Part shown: piece after piece, positions 1-6,704 of the stretch
How positions within the stretch are numbered: the first letter of the stretch is position 1
Layout: each line of letters starts with the position of its first letter
From: JOPF133 sp052144935
GTDB taxonomy: Bacteria > Acidobacteriota > Terriglobia > Bryobacterales > Bryobacteraceae
NCBI GenBank assembly: GCA_052144935.1
Contig: JBKQPR010000279.1
Coordinates: forward strand, 1 to 10,703
DNA: 10,703 nt
Direction: 5' to 3'
Translations under genes and position numbers: made by a program
The notes under the pieces: generated by a model
The model's database searches: none
What the model was told of the DNA's origin: nothing
The model's input: only the letters and a program-made list of their open reading frames with translations

Positions 1-1
1 G

Positions 2-130
2 CCTGCGACGGGTCTAATTGGTTGCGAACGGTGTTTTCCAGTTGCGTTAGGACTGGATGAACCTGCGGCGGAAGCTTGGTTCGGAAACGGGCGCAGACTT
101 CTGGTAACTGTTGCAGAGCGGCCAGAGACA
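2..130 (+). pseudogene. N-terminal remnant of the IS66 transposase in frame 2
   Basis: Frame 2 stays open from base 2 and near 92-127 reads RRLLVTVAERPE. This resembles the segment just before the RRFDI..GHC zinc-finger region of IS66 transposases. The downstream gene continues in frame 1 with IVRRTVVRRFDI. The simplest reading is one indel (or a small deletion) near base 127 separating the N-terminus from the transposase body. An in-frame TGA at 58-60 blocks frame 1 upstream. The earlier part of frame 2 is not recognisable by eye, so how far the remnant extends is uncertain. Confidence 0.4.
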
Positions 131-1179
131 TCGTGCGGCGTACGGTGGTGCGACGCTTCGATATCGAAGTGGGCCACTGCTCCTGCTGCGGGGCGCGGGC
201 GCAAGGCCGCCACCCCTTGCAGACTTCCGACGCGTTGGGATCGGCCAAGGTGCAGGTGGGGCCGGAAGCGCTGGTGTTGGGGGCGCGCCTGAACAAGCAG
301 ATGGGATTGTCGCTGGGCCACACCGCGGGAGTGTTGCAGTCCGGATACGGCCTGGAGTTCAGCCGGGGCGGCATTTATAAGGCTCTGGCGCGGCTGGCCG
401 GGTGGGCCGAGCAGACCTACCAAGCGCTGCGGCTGACGGCGCGCCAGAGCACCGTCAACTGGGTGGATGAGACGGGCTGGCGGGTAGGCGGTCAGTCGCA
501 ATGGCTGTGGGTGGCGGAGAGCGAACTGGTGACGGTGTACAGCAGCCTGCCCGGTCGCGGCTCCGTGCAACTAAAACAGATTCTGGGCGCGGACTACGAC
601 GGTTGGTTGGTGCATGACGGGCTGCGCTGCTACAGCAGACTGGACAAGGCTTGCCATCAGACCTGCCTGACCCACCTGACCCGGCGCTGCAAAGGGATGG
701 GCGAGAGGGCGACGCGGGCGGCGGCGCAGTTCCCCGGGCAGGTCAAAACTCTGCTGCAACAGGCATTGTTGCTGGCCGACCGCTTCGAACTCCAGGAAGT
801 GACCCCGCATGATCTGGCAGTGGCGACCGGACGGCTGGAAGCGGCGATGGACCGGTTGCTGGATCGGGACTACCGCACCGCGAGCAACCAGCGGTTGGCG
901 AAACATCTGCGCCAGCAGCGAGAATACCTGTTCACATTTCTGCACTTTCTGGGTCTGGAAGGAACCAATTGTCGCGCCGAGCGGGCCATCCGTCCGGCGG
1001 TGATTGCGCGCAAAGTGTGGGGTGGCAACCGTACCTGGAACGGAGCCAACGTGCAACAAATTCTGATGAGTGTGTTGCGCACCTTTCACCAGCAAGGCAA
1101 AGACGCCTTTGCGTCCCTGGTAGAGCTGCTGCGCGTCCCAGGGCAAAAGATCCTGGAAATTGTTCCCACGCCGGCGTAG
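76..1179 (+). CDS. IS66-family transposase, N-terminally broken
   Basis: This is the DDE transposase of an IS66-type element (tnpC type), which cuts and joins element ends. It reads as 367 aa from a TTG at 76, shorter than the ~500 aa usual for the family because the N-terminal leucine-zipper/HTH part is missing. Visible landmarks are a CxxC zinc-finger half (C35, C38) followed by QGRHP and QTSDALG; the first catalytic Asp in VDETGWR (D131); the second Asp in VHDGLRCY (D181); the CLTHLTRRC segment (~197-205); and the catalytic Glu in NCRAERAIRP (E302), followed by KVWGGNRT and a C-terminal helix. All three DDE residues are present, so the catalytic core looks intact. The TTG has no convincing ribosome binding site and is only the first codon after a stop; true translation probably began in another frame upstream (see 2-130). 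Assignment to IS66 is secure; activity is doubtful. Confidence 0.88.
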   Translation: MVRKRAQTSGNCCRAARDIVRRTVVRRFDIEVGHCSCCGARAQGRHPLQTSDALGSAKVQVGPEALVLGARLNKQMGLSLGHTAGVLQSGYGLEFSRGGIYKALARLAGWAEQTYQALRLTARQSTVNWVDETGWRVGGQSQWLWVAESELVTVYSSLPGRGSVQLKQILGADYDGWLVHDGLRCYSRLDKACHQTCLTHLTRRCKGMGERATRAAAQFPGQVKTLLQQALLLADRFELQEVTPHDLAVATGRLEAAMDRLLDRDYRTASNQRLAKHLRQQREYLFTFLHFLGLEGTNCRAERAIRPAVIARKVWGGNRTWNGANVQQILMSVLRTFHQQGKDAFASLVELLRVPGQKILEIVPTPA

Positions 1180-1189
1180 CTGTCTCGCC

Positions 1190-1211
1190 AAGAGCGGGCA
1201 ACGGTTCTTAC
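1190..1211. repeat. Candidate right terminal repeat of the IS66 element
   Basis: Thirty bases after the transposase stop the sequence ends GGGCAACGGTTCTTAC. Its reverse complement begins GTAAGAACCGTTGCCC, which fits the GTAA-type ends of IS66 elements. Downstream DNA changes character (no IS66 homology seen). The partner repeat lies outside the window, so this is an inference from motif and position. Confidence 0.4.
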
Positions 1212-1406
1212 CCCCACCCAGACGGGATTGGAATGTCTGTGGAAACAAGTGACCCTTTGGGATTCGATCGCTGACAAGACTCAAACTGGTTCTGCTCCCG
1301 AGGCGCAAACCCAGCCTCGCTGACACTATGCAGTACTGCGTCTCCACGCCGATGAGTTTGCATCTCCCATTCGTCAGCCAAGGAAGGACTCAACCTACTT
1401 AGTAAT

Positions 1407-2180
1407 TCAAAAGATGCAACCCTGCCAAGGCAGCCTCTGCATCATCTTTGATAGTCGCCGCCCGTTCAGATTCGAGAAGTCGTCCTTATTACCCGTATAT
1501 TCGGCTCGGGGGACACCCTCAGCGCCTCGTCGGAAAACCGGGGTTCGTGGCACCATTCGGAAGAAGCGGCTGACATGGGCACCTATTTCGAGACGGTAAA
1601 CAAATACGAAAAAGCACAACCAGCCCCACGGAGTTTCGACCCATTGTGGCGTCCCTGGATCCGCCGGGCATTCAAGCTTCTTCGCGATGATGCAGTCATA
1701 AGACTCGAGAAAGGGCATGGGCACTACGCCTTGCCCCGACGCGGCACTGCCTTTGAAAACGTTTTTGAAACTCTTGATAAGACCGGTCAGTGCCTCGACC
1801 TTCACCTTTACGCCGCCGCCCTCGGCGCGCAGATCGTTGAATCGCTCCTGCAAGGCGTCATGATTGCCAGGCACGCAGTAAACATGGTTGTACTTTTGCC
1901 GCCGTTCCAGCAGCTTCTCCAAGGCGAATTCGAAACTCTCCCGGTCGCCGTAGGTGGTCACGTCACCGGTTACCGCGATGATACTGGGGTTAAGTTGATT
2001 TAGAATGGCGTCGAGCGCTTCGAGGCGGAACTCATCGTGCGGTTTGACATTGATTTCTATCTTGCATTCCTGAAGAACATGGCCCTTGATCATATCCCAT
2101 AAGCCTCGATCCTCGTTTGGGGAAACAATAGCATCTGGCTTCATGAGGTGCAAATCCGAAAGATGCACGATCCGAATCAC
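1407..2180 (-). CDS. Calcineurin-like metallophosphoesterase, probably C-terminally damaged
   Basis: This is a predicted two-metal phosphoesterase of the calcineurin-like superfamily, cytoplasmic, substrate unknown. The 257-aa product starts with HLSDLHL (D9, H11, metal 1), then has VTGDVTTYGD (D73, bridging metal) and VPGNHD (N106, H107, catalytic/metal). The later conserved metal ligands, usually a distal His and a GHxH motif, are not visible. The last ~70 residues read like out-of-frame sequence, and the TGA at 1407 is abrupt. A second minus-strand frame covering about 1399-1480 reads SERAATIKDDAEAALAG and ends at a TAA at 1399, which looks more like a natural C-terminus. I infer a frameshift or deletion between about 1480 and 1640. 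The GTG start is supported by an AGGAGG six bases upstream. GC content appears lower than in the neighbouring peptidase gene, suggesting separate ancestry. The superfamily call is firm; an active enzyme is unlikely. Confidence 0.8.
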   Translation of the reverse strand: MIRIVHLSDLHLMKPDAIVSPNEDRGLWDMIKGHVLQECKIEINVKPHDEFRLEALDAILNQLNPSIIAVTGDVTTYGDRESFEFALEKLLERRQKYNHVYCVPGNHDALQERFNDLRAEGGGVKVKVEALTGLIKSFKNVFKGSAASGQGVVPMPFLESYDCIIAKKLECPADPGTPQWVETPWGWLCFFVFVYRLEIGAHVSRFFRMVPRTPVFRRGAEGVPRAEYTGNKDDFSNLNGRRLSKMMQRLPWQGCIF

Positions 2181-2186
2181 GACAAC

Positions 2187-2192
2187 CCTCCT
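2187..2192 (-). promoter_or_regulatory. Strong Shine-Dalgarno for the metallophosphoesterase
   Basis: On the minus strand AGGAGG lies six bases before the GTG at 2180. This fixes the start at GTG, with the product beginning MIRIVHLSDLHL and the first metal motif at the usual distance from the N-terminus. Confidence 0.75.
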
Positions 2193-2633
2193 CTTTCACC
2201 TGTGTCAACTGCACACCTGCTTTTTTTTGGAAAGCCGGCGAGCAAATATCCAATCTCAAGCCGTGGCCTAAAACGAATTCATTTTAAAAATACTTGGCAC
2301 GTAAACTCCAACCGCGCTCCCGCCCGCCCGACGAGAGACACTGGATCGCACCGCCGACCGCCAGCGTGTCATCACGAACCTGGAGAAAAGGCCCTTCGCT
2401 CCTCGTCGGAGGTGCGCGACAAAGAGGCAACGGCAGATCCGCGTCTGCTTCGGATAATGAACGGCAAACTTCCTTGCCTCGACGAACACGCTCCAGGCTG
2501 GTCACGGCAGATGGCTCCCGATAAGTCCCCTCCACGTCACTTGGCCGTCCAACGTCCAATGAACCCAGCTTGGCCAAAGGCTGAATCCGAACCTTTATTT
2601 TAACACCCACGCTGGGCGAGGCTCGGTAACTCC
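2193..2633. other. Intergenic stretch without a recognisable gene
   Basis: About 440 bases separate the metallophosphoesterase from the 3' end of the peptidase gene. It holds a T8 tract at 2220-2227 and an AT-rich patch around 2275-2295. On the minus strand that patch offers weak promoter-like matches (TTGGAG ... TTTTAA or TAAAAT) for the downstream phosphoesterase, none with a convincing pair of boxes. A minus-strand frame (2284-2610) is open for 108 codons but its translation is low-complexity and resembles no family I know. No clear terminator hairpin followed by a T-run was found for the peptidase gene. Confidence 0.5.
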
Positions 2634-4931
2634 CTACCCTCCCCCCGCCGGCAGATACTCCTCAAAAAATCCGTAGCGGAGCGTATCCAGGTGGTCCCCG
2701 CTGATGCCGTGCCGCCGGTTGGGATACTCCATGAAATGGAACTGCTTGTCTAACTCGATCAGCCGGTTCAGCAGGCGCTGGGTTCCCTGAAAATGCACGT
2801 TGTCGTCGCCGGTTCCGTGAATGATCAACAACTTACCCTGCAGCCCTTCGGCGAAGCTAAGTGGCGACCCGTCATGGTACCCCTTGGCGTTGTCCGCTGG
2901 CAGGCCCATGTAGCGCTCCTGGTAAATCGAATCGTAAAGCGTCTGGTCGGGAACCGGGGCGCCGGCCACTCCAACCTTGTATAACTCGGGGTGGCGGAAC
3001 ATCAGGTTGAGCGTCATGGAGCCGCCGCCGCTCCAGCCGAACACGCCCACGCGCGTCAGATCCACATACGGGCGCGTGCGCGCCAGGTCGCGTAGCGCGG
3101 CCGCCTGTTCTTCGGAGGCCAGCACGCCTACCGAGCCGTAAATCACTTTGCGCCACGCGCGTCCTTTGGGCGATGGAGTGCCGCGATTGTCGAAGCTGGC
3201 GATCAGGTAGCCGTCGTCGGCCAGCGCGGCCATCAGCAGCCGGTTGTTGCCGCCCCAACTGTCGTTGACCGTGGTGGCAGCCGGCTCGCCGTAAACATTC
3301 ACGATGATGGGATACTTCTTGGACGCGTCGAAGTGCGACGGGCGGATCAGCCAGCCGTCCATTTTGACGGCGTCCCCGGCGGTTACCTGCACCATCTCGG
3401 TGCGGCCGGCGAGGATGGGCGCCAACTTGGCCTTCAGGTCCGCGTTGTCCTGAAACACGCGCACGGTCTTGTGATCCGGCAGGCTGATGAGGTCCGAAAC
3501 GCCAGGCGAATCGAAGCGCGAGGAGCTATGAAACGCCCAGTGGCAATCCGGCGAAAGGTTGTAGGTGTGGGTGCCGGGGGAATCCGCCGGAGTTACCCGC
3601 TCGTTACGGCCGCTGCCATCCAGGCGCGAGCGGTACAGATAGCGCTGGGTGGCGTTTTCTGGCGAAGCGATGTAATAGAGCCAGCCGCCCGGCTCGTCGA
3701 TGCCGGCGATCGAGAGGAGGTCAAAGGCCCCGGTGGTAACCGGGCGTGCGTCTCCCTCGCGCGAGATGGCGTAGGCATGCCGCCAGCCGTCGCGCTCGCT
3801 GGTGTAGAGCAGCCTGCCGTTCTCCAGCCACTCGAAGGTGCGGTTGATGTCGACCCAGGCGGCGTCCTGGTCGCGGTACATCGTCCGGGTCTCGCCGGTT
3901 TCGGCGTCGGCCAGCAGGATGGTGTTGGTGTTCTGCAGCCGGTTGAGGTGTTCGAGGATCACCTCGCGCGAATTGGCCGCCCAGTCCATGCGGGCGATAT
4001 AAATATCCCGCGGGTTGCCCGGCGCCTTGATCCAGCGGGTGGGACCGCCCGCAGCGCTCACCACCCCGATGCGCACGGCGGAGTTGGTCTGGCCGGGCTT
4101 GGGGTAGGGATACTTGGTGATGACCGGATACAGCGAGTCGGTGTAATTGATGAGGGCGAACTCGGGCACGCCGCTCTGGTCGAACTGGAAGTAAGCGATC
4201 TTCTGGCCATCGGGACTCCAGGAGAAGCCCTCTCGCAGGCTGAATTCCTCTTCGTAGACCCAGTCGGAGGTGCCGTTGATGATGGAAGGCGATCCATCGG
4301 AGGTAAGTTGGCGTACCGCGCCCGTGCGCACTTCCTCCACATATAAGTTGTTGTCGCGCAGGTAGGCGGCGCGCGAGCCATCCGGCGATAACTTGGCGTA
4401 CAGCACGCCGGCGGTGGCTTGTGCGGCCAACTTATGCCAGGAGTTATCGGACTTACCCATGGCCCTATCCAGGACCCAGTAATCGTAGGCGGTCTTGCGG
4501 ATCATGGTGGGCCGCGGGTTGGTGGAGAAGAGCAGGTGTTGGCCATCCGCCGAGGCCGAGGATTCGCCGCCCTGCAAGGGCCGCCCGGGGCCGTTTGGGC
4601 CCGGCGGCGTCAACTGCGCGGCCGTGAAGAGCACTTCTCGGGCGCCGGTGGCGGTATCGTAGCGGACCACCTCGCCGCGTTCGACGGCGGTGTAGCCCTT
4701 GCCGCCATCCACCCAGGGCCCAGAGGGCGCCCCGCCCGCCCCGCCGCGGCCTCCACGGCCTCCGCGGCCCCCGGGCGCGCCTGCGGAAAACTCGCCCGAG
4801 GCAAGCCGCCGCATCCAGTCCTGCATATTTTGTGAAAGCTGGGCGAAAGCCGGGATGGCGCCGAGCGTTGCGCCGAGCGTTGCGCCGAGGATCAGCGCGA
4901 GGGTTGTACGTCTGAAGGATCGAGTGGACAT
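2634..4931 (-). CDS. Secreted dipeptidyl peptidase IV (S9B prolyl oligopeptidase family)
   Basis: This serine exopeptidase removes X-Pro/X-Ala dipeptides from peptide N-termini, presumably in the periplasm or outside the cell. The 765-aa product is of normal family length. Residues 1-30 form a Sec signal peptide (RR, hydrophobic core, cleavage near AFA). A Gly/Arg/Ala-rich linker follows at ~52-70, then the DPP4 N-terminal beta-propeller (~95-500) and the C-terminal alpha/beta-hydrolase (~520-760). The catalytic triad is visible: S634 in FGWSGGG, D709 in HGTGDDNVHF and H741 in NRRHGIS. The DWVYEEEF motif (E228, E229) corresponds to the double-Glu motif that binds the substrate N-terminus in DPP IV, so this is a true dipeptidyl peptidase rather than an endopeptidase or acylaminoacyl peptidase. 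The ATG at 4931 has CGGAG seven to eight bases upstream, and a good promoter lies further up. It appears monocistronic and complete. Confidence 0.95.
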   Translation of the reverse strand: MSTRSFRRTTLALILGATLGATLGAIPAFAQLSQNMQDWMRRLASGEFSAGAPGGRGGRGGRGGAGGAPSGPWVDGGKGYTAVERGEVVRYDTATGAREVLFTAAQLTPPGPNGPGRPLQGGESSASADGQHLLFSTNPRPTMIRKTAYDYWVLDRAMGKSDNSWHKLAAQATAGVLYAKLSPDGSRAAYLRDNNLYVEEVRTGAVRQLTSDGSPSIINGTSDWVYEEEFSLREGFSWSPDGQKIAYFQFDQSGVPEFALINYTDSLYPVITKYPYPKPGQTNSAVRIGVVSAAGGPTRWIKAPGNPRDIYIARMDWAANSREVILEHLNRLQNTNTILLADAETGETRTMYRDQDAAWVDINRTFEWLENGRLLYTSERDGWRHAYAISREGDARPVTTGAFDLLSIAGIDEPGGWLYYIASPENATQRYLYRSRLDGSGRNERVTPADSPGTHTYNLSPDCHWAFHSSSRFDSPGVSDLISLPDHKTVRVFQDNADLKAKLAPILAGRTEMVQVTAGDAVKMDGWLIRPSHFDASKKYPIIVNVYGEPAATTVNDSWGGNNRLLMAALADDGYLIASFDNRGTPSPKGRAWRKVIYGSVGVLASEEQAAALRDLARTRPYVDLTRVGVFGWSGGGSMTLNLMFRHPELYKVGVAGAPVPDQTLYDSIYQERYMGLPADNAKGYHDGSPLSFAEGLQGKLLIIHGTGDDNVHFQGTQRLLNRLIELDKQFHFMEYPNRRHGISGDHLDTLRYGFFEEYLPAGGG
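4858..4890 (-). repeat. 12-bp tandem repeat inside the DPP IV signal-peptide coding region
   Basis: The plus-strand unit GCGCCGAGCGTT occurs twice (4858-4869, 4870-4881), followed by a partial third copy to 4890. It encodes the GATLGATLGA stretch of the signal peptide hydrophobic core. In-frame loss or gain of a unit would change the core by four residues without breaking the frame. Confidence 0.85.
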
Positions 4932-4964
4932 GCGAGGCTCCGTGATGGGTGTAATCGCTTACGG

Positions 4965-4993
4965 AGTTTACGCGGGTGACGCTGCGAAGTCAA
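4965..4993 (-). promoter_or_regulatory. Sigma70-type promoter for the DPP IV gene
   Basis: On the minus strand TTGACT (4988-4993) and TAAACT (4965-4970) are separated by exactly 17 bases. The -35 matches consensus at 5 of 6 positions and the -10 at 4 of 6. Transcription would begin some 25-30 bases before the ATG at 4931. The spacing and position make this the best promoter in the window. Confidence 0.65.
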
Positions 4994-5076
4994 ATTCGCG
5001 GCGCGGGGCCGCGTGTCCACGATGACACTGCCTCAAGCGTGGCCATTGGGGCGCTCGCCGGAAGGCGGTCCGCCGT

Positions 5077-5319
5077 ATGCTGATCCGGAGGCCAACTCGA
5101 CATGACCGGAGAACAACGATCCCGCTTGCGGCGGAGGGTCCCGCTGCCGCCCTACCGCATTCGTTCACCGAATCGACGCTCATCGACTATGTGCGGGCCC
5201 AGCGCGAGGAGTTGCCCAAGCTATCTCCGGAAACCATCCATAGCCGGTCGGCGATGTTGCGGCGCCTGTTCCGGGTTCACTTCCAGGTCGACATGCCGCT
5301 TGGTCCTTACCGGTTGTAG
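5077..5319 (+). pseudogene. N-terminal fragment of a site-specific recombinase (tentative)
   Basis: The frame contains FTESTLIDYVRAQREEL, then LSPETIHSRSAMLRRLFRVHF and MPLGPYRL before a TAG at 5317. This looks like the helical DNA-binding N-terminal domain of phage-type integrases (SPETI followed by a basic helix). No catalytic domain follows: after 5320 no tyrosine recombinase motif appears in any frame. An ATG at 5102 in another frame is preceded by GGAGG (5087-5091) and reads MTGEQRSRLRR, so the original start may have been there, with a frameshift near 5135. It is therefore a truncated and probably frameshifted relic. The family call rests on by-eye resemblance of a short region, and it could belong to another helical protein. 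Confidence 0.4.
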
Positions 5320-5476
5320 CGCGTGGGTGTCGTCCTTGAGACTCATGGCCTGCTGGCCTCTCCTTCTCGTTCGGATGACCGAGCCAAAGAGCTATCGCAG
5401 TTATATCGACTCCGGATTGAAAAGGTGCATCGCCGTGGTGTGCGCGACTTGAAAGTGAGGATCGGCGGGATTTCTT

Positions 5477-5505
5477 TTTTGTGCCTAAATCCGTGCGTGT
5501 ATAAT
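5477..5505 (+). promoter_or_regulatory. Promoter-like sequence before the ISKra4-like remnant
   Basis: A perfect TATAAT (5500-5505) lies 12 bases before a GGAGG ribosome binding site (5517-5521), which is eight bases before an ATG at 5530. The -35 at 17-base spacing is TTTTGT, a weak match in a T-rich tract. Arrangement and spacing suit the native promoter of the mobile element that begins here. Confidence 0.5.
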
Positions 5506-5529
5506 ACGCCAGGATAGGAGGCCGCCTTC

Positions 5530-6113
5530 ATGTTGATACCGAAATCCCTGGAATCCCTCGCCCAAGGCGCGTGCTGATCACCGATCAGATCGCCGCCCTC
5601 TCCGACCTGCGCTGTGGTTCCATCACTTCCACCACGGGCCGGTGTGGCAAGCCCAACTGCCACTGCCACCAGCCCATAGATCCGGGGCATGGCCCGAACC
5701 TCCGCCTGACCTACAAGGTCAACGGCAAAAGTGTTACCGAATCCCTCCCCGACCAGGCGGCCATACGAAAGGCTGAAAGAGAGATCGCCGAATTCCGCAA
5801 ATGGCAAGCTCTGCACAAGGAATTCGTCGAGGTCAACGCGCAGATCTGCCAGATCCGGCCACCGGAACCGGACACCCTGTTGCCGGAGGGAAGAAAACGG
5901 CCGAAACGATCCGCCAGGAAGTCACCCGCGACGTAGACCACCTGCTGCGGGTCATCTTCAACAGCCGCCACAAGTCCGGACGTCTCGATTTGGAGGCCAT
6001 CGAGATGGCGGTGCGCTCGGCCATGCATCAGGCTCGGCGCAACGGCCTTGACCGAACTCCTGCAATTCCCGGCACCGTCAGCCGTGGGAACGGGAACCGC
6101 CCGCGATTTATAG
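5530..6113 (+). pseudogene. Frameshifted, truncated ISKra4-like transposase N-terminus
   Basis: Four segments in different frames line up as one ancestral protein. They are MLIPKSLESLAQ (5530-5565); DQIAALSDLR with RCGKPNCHC and HGPNLRLTYKV up to the VNAQICQI region (5577-5890); KTAETIRQEV, HLLRVIFNSRHKSG and LEAIEMAVRSAMHQA (5891-6045); and ALTELLQFPAPSAV (6045-6113). The CGKPNCHC ... HGP..LT pattern is the small cysteine domain seen at the start of such transposon proteins. The AIEM..R...Q...ALTELLQFP segment matches what I recall of ISKra4-type transposase N-termini. Indels are implied near 5570, near the A-run at 5891-5896, and near 6045. The catalytic part is absent: homology stops around 6095, where a minus-strand recombinase remnant begins. 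The remnant has its own promoter-like and ribosome-binding sequences. The exact IS family is from memory and could be a relative. Confidence 0.6.
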
Positions 6114-6600
6114 AACTTCGTTTTGCGGATATAGAGGTAGGGCGGATTCGAGTCCAACTGAACGTCAACGATTTTTAGGGCCATCACTTCGCTGGCACGA
6201 AGCCCTGTACTGGCAAGCAAGCCGATGATCGCGTAGGGCGTCAGTTGCCCCAACGAACCGGATTCCCATAGCTCTGAGGTGGCCTGCTGAAGGCGGGCGA
6301 GTCGGACATGGCACTAAGACTGGTCCGGGCACTTCGGTGTCGGGAACGCCGGCTTTGAGGTATTCCAGAAAACAGCGCGCATGGATCAGACGCATGCGCT
6401 GCCCGCGAAGGCCACAGTAGGCCGCAGCCGCGCCGATCCAATCTACTATTGTCTGCGCGTGGATAGGCCACGAGAAGCCCTGCGCTTCCACATAGTCCAA
6501 CAGTTCCCGCAGGTTGTGTGCTACCGGTGGAGTGTAAGCCGGGCGAACGACGCAAATTCAGCTAGGCATCCACATGCAACCGCAAGGCAGCCGGAGTCAT
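6088..6600 (-). pseudogene. Tyrosine recombinase, stop- and frameshift-disrupted, C-terminus lost
   Basis: Reading down from an ATG at 6600, one sees MTPAALRLHVDA, an in-frame TAG, then LNLRRSPGLHS. After a frameshift come VAHNLRELLDYVEAQGF, the core-binding helices (VDWIGAAAAYCGLRG, FLEYLKAG) and TEVPGPVLVP. After a second shift near 6305 come LARLQQATSELWE and the catalytic domain start, YAIIGLLASTGLRASEVMALK, containing the conserved catalytic Arg in TGLRASE and the beta-hairpin Lys in TKFYKSR. Homology ends at about 6088, before the HxxR and Tyr motifs, where plus-strand transposase sequence takes over. The start codon overlaps the stop of a preceding recombinase gene as ATGA. This tandem overlapping layout is characteristic of recombinase-in-trio elements. 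At least one nonsense and two frameshift lesions make it a certain pseudogene. Confidence 0.78.
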
Positions 6601-6704
6601 TGCACACCTCCCGGCCAGGGGAGAGCGACCTGCGCCAAGTTGGGGAGGTCGAGTTTGGCGTAAATCCCGGTAGTCGTGAGCGAACTATGCCTGCGTATCG
6701 GGCA
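6597..6704 (-). pseudogene. C-terminal tail of an upstream tyrosine recombinase
   Basis: On the minus strand this frame reads RRHSSLTTTGIYAKLDL, then LAQVALPWPGG and a TGA at 6597-6599. This is the typical end of phage-integrase family recombinases: H...L.TT..YAK with the nucleophilic Tyr in GIYAKLDL. Upstream (above ~6704) the homology fades in all frames, so only the last ~35 codons remain. The stop overlaps the ATG of the next recombinase remnant (6600) in the ATGA configuration. It is a deletion relic; the family call is good despite the short length because the motif and gene junction agree. Confidence 0.65.

Larger units (their letters stand above)
1..1211 (+). mobile_element. Right-hand portion of an IS66-family insertion sequence
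   Basis: The block consists of an IS66-type transposase body (76-1179), an out-of-frame N-terminal remnant before it, and a short noncoding tail. The tail ends in a sequence (1196-1211) whose reverse complement starts GTAAGAACC, resembling the GTAA-starting terminal repeats of IS66 elements. The left terminal repeat and any tnpA/tnpB accessory genes would lie before base 1, so the element cannot be closed here. The transposase frameshift implies this copy is not autonomous. The right boundary is inferred from the terminal motif only; a matching left end or a target-site duplication cannot be checked in this window. Confidence 0.6.

Noticed and set aside
571..1347. Open minus-strand frame of 258 codons over the IS66 transposase
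   Set aside because: Antisense to the DDE transposase core, which has all catalytic motifs on the plus strand.
2203..2212. TTGACA box on the minus strand upstream of the metallophosphoesterase
   Set aside because: It is only about 25-30 bases before the start codon, so the -10 and start of transcription would fall inside the gene.
2284..2610. Minus-strand frame of 108 codons starting with GTG
   Set aside because: No ribosome binding site, no domain, and Arg/Ser/Leu-rich composition; probably chance.
3333..4346. Open plus-strand frame of 337 codons
   Set aside because: It is antisense to the fully conserved DPP IV propeller; the composition is that of a GC-rich shadow frame with no recognisable domain.
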